Positions 23,189 to 26,295 of a stretch of DNA of 26,295 bases are shown here, piece by piece. The position numbers and the translations under genes are program-made. The stretch's first letter is position 1. Each line of letters starts with the position of its first letter. Source of the DNA: an uncultured Muribaculaceae bacterium (GTDB lineage: Bacteria > Bacteroidota > Bacteroidia > Bacteroidales > Muribaculaceae); assembly GCA_958439725.1 (NCBI GenBank), contig CAUBWJ010000030.1:1-26295 (forward strand). The letters are read 5' to 3'. Below the pieces are notes generated by a model. It was not told the origin of the DNA, did not search any database, and saw only the letters and a program-made list of their open reading frames with translations.

Positions 23189-24457
23189 ATGAAGCCAATA
23201 AAAACAGGTAAGCTACCTCTGGATCCCACTGCCTATGTAGCCATTTTATCGCTTTCCCTTATTGTGAACCTACCGGGTCTCGCTATCAGCCCCATGCTTG
23301 ACACTCTGGCTCATATCTTCCCCAAATCGAGCGCTCTGGAGAAGCAGCTGCTTACAATGCTGCCCAACCTTCTCATTATACCCTTCGTGCTGATGTCGGG
23401 CAAGCTTTCCACTACCAACCACAAAAAGATACTTATTGTGGCGGCGCTGCTTATCTTCGCCGGATCCACAGTGGGGTATATGCTTTCCACTTCCATGCTT
23501 GCGCTCATCATATTCAGCTGCACACTGGGAATAGGCGCCGGCATTCTGGTGCCATTCTCAACCGGTCTGCTCTCCGATACCTTCGCCGGCAAACCGCTCA
23601 TGAAGCAGATGGGTCTGCAGAGTGCCATATCCAATCTTACGCTTGTGGTGGCCACTTTCGCCGTGGGCTGGCTGGCCCGCATAGGCTGGCATGCTCCTTT
23701 CATGGTTTACGCCGTTTCTATCGTTCCGCTGGCTCTGGTCAATTTCATAGGGCGTGTGCCGATGGGAGAGCTCGATCCTACTCAGGCCGACCTGAAGAAT
23801 TATGTGGTTACCGCAACTGACGCTCCTTCCACCCAATGCAACAAAGAGGGCGTGGACGTAAGAAGAATGGTGGAGCTTTTCGCTGCGTATTTCCTTCTCA
23901 CCTTCGGCACCATTTCCATCTCGGAGTATCTGCCGTTCCTGGCGCAGGCACGTCACTTCAATCCTTCCGTCACCGGTTCGCTTACATCCATCTTCTTCCT
24001 CATGGTGTTCTTCTGCGGAATATCGTTGACTCCTATCATACGCATGCTGCGTAAGAATACCGTGCTGGTTTGTACTTCTCTCTGTCTGATAGGAATGCTT
24101 GTGGTGTCTATAGCCCAGAATGTCCAGCTGGTAGGTATGGGCATAATTATTGCGGGAATCGGCTACGGCGCTCTCCAGCCCCTCTTCTACAACAAAGCCA
24201 CCCAGTGTGTGAACCGCTCGTCGCTGAGCACCAAGGCCCTTTCCATTATCCTGACCGCCAATTATTCGGCTATCGTGATCGAGCCTCTCGTCACCCAGGG
24301 GGTATGCAAGGTATTCAATAAATCGGTGGAAAGCACGTTCCCGTTCGTGATAAGCGTGGTGGTATGCGCCATATTCCTGGTCTACGCATTCCTCGCCCGC
24401 AACACTTTCATCGGTACTATCTCCAATGTCTATTATCAGAAGGAAGTGATTAAATAA
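23189..24457 (+). CDS. MFS transporter (first of a tandem pair)
   Basis: 422 residues and about 12 transmembrane helices. The first helix region SLIVNLPGLAISPML and the following PNLLIIPFVLMSGKLSTTNHKK (MFS motif A-like loop between TM2 and TM3) are shared with the next gene, as is the TM5 region QMGLQSAISNLTLVVATFAVGWLARIGWHAPF. A central loop (about 190-225) is hydrophilic. It resembles drug/metabolite effluxers of the MFS but substrate cannot be inferred. The start MKPIKTG is the first ATG in frame; the gene is followed after 21 nt by its paralogue. Confidence 0.9.
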   Translation: MKPIKTGKLPLDPTAYVAILSLSLIVNLPGLAISPMLDTLAHIFPKSSALEKQLLTMLPNLLIIPFVLMSGKLSTTNHKKILIVAALLIFAGSTVGYMLSTSMLALIIFSCTLGIGAGILVPFSTGLLSDTFAGKPLMKQMGLQSAISNLTLVVATFAVGWLARIGWHAPFMVYAVSIVPLALVNFIGRVPMGELDPTQADLKNYVVTATDAPSTQCNKEGVDVRRMVELFAAYFLLTFGTISISEYLPFLAQARHFNPSVTGSLTSIFFLMVFFCGISLTPIIRMLRKNTVLVCTSLCLIGMLVVSIAQNVQLVGMGIIIAGIGYGALQPLFYNKATQCVNRSSLSTKALSIILTANYSAIVIEPLVTQGVCKVFNKSVESTFPFVISVVVCAIFLVYAFLARNTFIGTISNVYYQKEVIK

Positions 24458-24478
24458 ACCTCTTAAAAATTCCCACGT

Positions 24479-25843
24479 ATGAAATATGTAGATTGCGGCT
24501 GCGGGAAAATACCCTATATCTCACTTCTCGCCATTTTGTCAATTTCGCTTACGGTGAATCTTCCCGGACTCGCTATCTCGCCGATTATGGGAAAGCTTGA
24601 CGAAGTGTTCACCAATGTCACCGAACTGGAAATACAGCTGCTGACCGTACTTCCTAATCTCGTCACTATTCCATTCATTCTCTGCTCGGGAAAAATCTGC
24701 ACGCCCAAAAACCAGATGTACATTCTTGGAAGCGGTCTGGCGATTTATACACTGACAGGCGTGTTGTATTTCTTCGCCGACAAGATGATTGAGCTGATTG
24801 TCCTGAGCTGTCTGCTCGGTGTGGGATGCGGCCTTATCATACCTCTTGCCGCATCGATGATTTCTGAGTACACCGTCGGTAAGGCACGTACCAAAGCCCT
24901 TGGCATGAAGTCGGGTGTCAGCAATTTCATGGTGATATTCGCCACCCTGTTTGTAGGCTGGGTAGCCTCATACAACTGGCACATAGCTTTCACCGTCTAT
25001 CTTATACCTCTGATTCCGCTCTGCCTCATCCCGTTCATGACGCGCAAATACATCTACGGTCACCGCATAGATTATCCCAACGAATTTGTGCCCCCGGTTC
25101 ATGAGCCTTCAAGACCATCCGACGAGGATATCGCCCAGACAAAGCGCACCGGAAAGCCCGCAGGCCCGAATTTCCATTACCAGGGTAAATTGTCGCTTAT
25201 GCTTCTTGCCGGACTTATGGCCCTTTATTTCATAGCCACCTACGGCACGGAAGTTGTGAGCTACTACCTTCCCTTCACAATGAAGGACTATCATCTCACC
25301 ACGGGTGATGTCGGTGTGGCCACCGCCATGTACTTCGCATCGGCCACTCTCTCGGGATTCATACTTCCAAAGGCCATAAAGGTGTGCCGCGAGTGGACGA
25401 TGGAAATCGCCCTGTTCCTTGTGGTATTCGGCCTGTTCTTTGTGGGTGTGCTTCACGCATACTGGACCTACATTCTCGGAATCTTCATCATGGGACTCGG
25501 CTATGGTATAATCCAGCCACTTATCTACGACAAGACCTCCTACGTTGCGCCCAATACGGCCAAACAGAACGAGTATTTCTCCTATCTGCTCACCTGCAAT
25601 TACATCGGTATCTCGCTCGTCCCCTTCATTATCGGGGCTGCGCGCCGCCTGTTCAACTCCCACAGCGATAACTTCTCGTTCATCTTCAACGGCTTCATTC
25701 TTCTGGCCGTGCTGCTCATCGCCATCTGGAAGCGCCACAGCTTCGTAATAGAAGCCGACGCCGACAGCTACGAGACCCAGCCCTCCACCCTCGGCCGCGT
25801 AACCACCCCGGCCCCCAAACCCGCCGCCCCCGCCAAAAAATAA
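24479..25843 (+). CDS. MFS transporter (second of a tandem pair)
   Basis: 454 residues and about 12 transmembrane helices, clearly paralogous to the preceding gene (SLTVNLPGLAISPIM, PNLVTIPFILCSGKI, KSGVSNFMVIFATLFVGWVASYNWH). Differences include a longer central loop (about 200-235), a Cys-rich N-terminus (CGCGK at 7-11) and a Pro/Ala/Lys C-terminal tail ending TPAPKPAAPAKK. Co-transcribed with the first gene and followed by a strong terminator. The two may be separate transporters with related substrates or may work as a pair. Confidence 0.9.
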   Translation: MKYVDCGCGKIPYISLLAILSISLTVNLPGLAISPIMGKLDEVFTNVTELEIQLLTVLPNLVTIPFILCSGKICTPKNQMYILGSGLAIYTLTGVLYFFADKMIELIVLSCLLGVGCGLIIPLAASMISEYTVGKARTKALGMKSGVSNFMVIFATLFVGWVASYNWHIAFTVYLIPLIPLCLIPFMTRKYIYGHRIDYPNEFVPPVHEPSRPSDEDIAQTKRTGKPAGPNFHYQGKLSLMLLAGLMALYFIATYGTEVVSYYLPFTMKDYHLTTGDVGVATAMYFASATLSGFILPKAIKVCREWTMEIALFLVVFGLFFVGVLHAYWTYILGIFIMGLGYGIIQPLIYDKTSYVAPNTAKQNEYFSYLLTCNYIGISLVPFIIGAARRLFNSHSDNFSFIFNGFILLAVLLIAIWKRHSFVIEADADSYETQPSTLGRVTTPAPKPAAPAKK

Positions 25844-25967
25844 ATACGAACAGAAGGCTGTTCCAAATACCGGCCGATATCAGAATATTGGTTACCGGAG
25901 TTTGCACCCCAGCTCATCTCTACGATTTAGAGGATAAACACCCTCAAAATAACCCATCGAATAACCC

Positions 25968-26004
25968 TGCTCCCCGAAAGTTTTAGTCTGACTTTCGGGG
26001 AGCA
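25968..26004 (+). terminator. Terminator of the MFS operon
   Basis: Perfect 14-bp arms: TGCTCCCCGAAAGT (25968-25981) and its complement (25991-26004) around a 9-nt loop, followed by TTTAATCTTTCT. It stands 124 nt after the second MFS stop codon. Confidence 0.88.
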
Positions 26005-26159
26005 TTTAATCTTTCTGTCGCACAATTTTGGATGGTATTTCAACTATCGCAAATTTTGCGACAGTTCAGATTGAGGGAAGCCGCAGGGTAACCCGCAACA
26101 TAGATTATTATAACCTCGATGTAATCGGCGGAGGGGTGTCGCAAAATCGCGAAAAGTAG

Positions 26160-26179
26160 GGCTGCTCCATGGAGCAGCC
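26160..26179. repeat. Perfect 20-bp palindrome
   Basis: GGCTGCTCCA followed directly by its reverse complement TGGAGCAGCC. With no loop it is better seen as a DNA palindrome or a repeat core than as a terminator. Confidence 0.75.
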
Positions 26180-26203
26180 GAATTCAATACGTTTATTTTC
26201 AGA

Positions 26204-26226
26204 GATGCACGAGCGTGCATCCCTAC
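26204..26226 (-). repeat. GTAG-headed REP-like palindrome
   Basis: On the minus strand it reads GTAGG then the arms GATGCACG and CGTGCATC around a 2-nt loop. The GTAGGGAYGC head and 2-nt loop are shared with palindromes A and B in the RAYT gene, but the rest of the arm differs. Confidence 0.65.
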
Positions 26227-26295
26227 AATTTGGACGGTAATTATTACTGTCCGCTAAACCATAAATCAGTGAGTCCAACATCTTGAAAGGCAGAA

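Larger units (their letters stand above)
26005..26295. other. Repeat-rich non-coding DNA at the right edge
   Basis: No plausible gene. It contains an inverted repeat with one mismatch (26015-26029 with 26050-26064, core CTGTCGCA/TGCGACAG), a further TGTCGCAAAAT at 26137-26147, a perfect 20-bp palindrome at 26160-26179 and a GTAG-headed palindrome at 26204-26226. The window ends before the next gene. Confidence 0.7.

Noticed and set aside
1..26295. CRISPR array or phage/integrase genes
   Set aside because: No regularly spaced direct repeats, cas genes, integrase or phage structural genes are present; the only mobile-element gene is the RAYT.

Overview
The window looks like a chromosomal piece of a gut-type Bacteroidota, most likely a Bacteroidales (a Muribaculaceae-like lineage is my guess). 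The evidence is: promoters with the Bacteroidota -7 box TAnnTTTG, a tRNA gene without an encoded CCA, several TonB-linked outer-membrane barrels, GLPGLI-family secreted proteins, Crp-like and YtrA-type GntR regulators of the short Bacteroidetes kind, and an aspD-aspT pair. Almost everything up to 22.9 kb is on the minus strand; the last 3 kb carries two plus-strand MFS genes.

Layout from left to right. 26-3252 (minus): a five-gene operon of ABC ATPase, ABC permease, YtrA-type GntR repressor, a small membrane-anchored protein and a secreted protein that appears cut short; a good promoter and a CTGTAC-N10-GTACAG inverted repeat precede it. 3253-4183: mostly non-coding, with one possible 54-aa membrane peptide, a 24-bp direct repeat and a run of GC-rich hairpins. 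4184-4256: tRNA-Pro(CGG) with its own promoter box and terminator. 4298-6656: possible small membrane protein, POT peptide transporter and SufE. 6846-10254: aspartate 4-decarboxylase (AspD) and aspartate:alanine antiporter (AspT), a proton-motive decarboxylation cycle, ending at a strong terminator. 10439-13333: a secreted M15 peptidase and an outer-membrane barrel protein, each with its own promoter.

13470-22267 (minus) is the most unusual part: one apparent operon containing five GLPGLI-family secreted paralogues, one carboxypeptidase-regulatory-domain TonB-dependent receptor-like barrel, one small secreted plug-like protein and, at its end, a membrane-tethered regulator with a predicted C-terminal HTH. 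It starts at a TAACTTTG promoter and ends at an intrinsic terminator overlapping the last stop codon. Four of the five GLPGLI proteins end in a shared (L/I)ETDY signature, and two of them share a nearly identical leader and signal peptide but have diverged mature parts. A REP-associated tyrosine transposase (RAYT) sits exactly between the receptor and the next GLPGLI gene. That transposase gene contains two perfect 30-bp, GTAG-headed REP-like palindromes in opposite orientation, both in phase with its codons. A third GTAG-headed palindrome lies at the right edge of the window.

22358-22918: Crp/Fnr-family regulator, immediately upstream of the GLPGLI operon. 23189-25843 (plus): two tandem paralogous MFS transporters behind a leader with a strong hairpin, followed by a strong terminator and about 300 bp of repeat-rich non-coding DNA. 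All functional statements come from reading motifs by eye; no database search was run.
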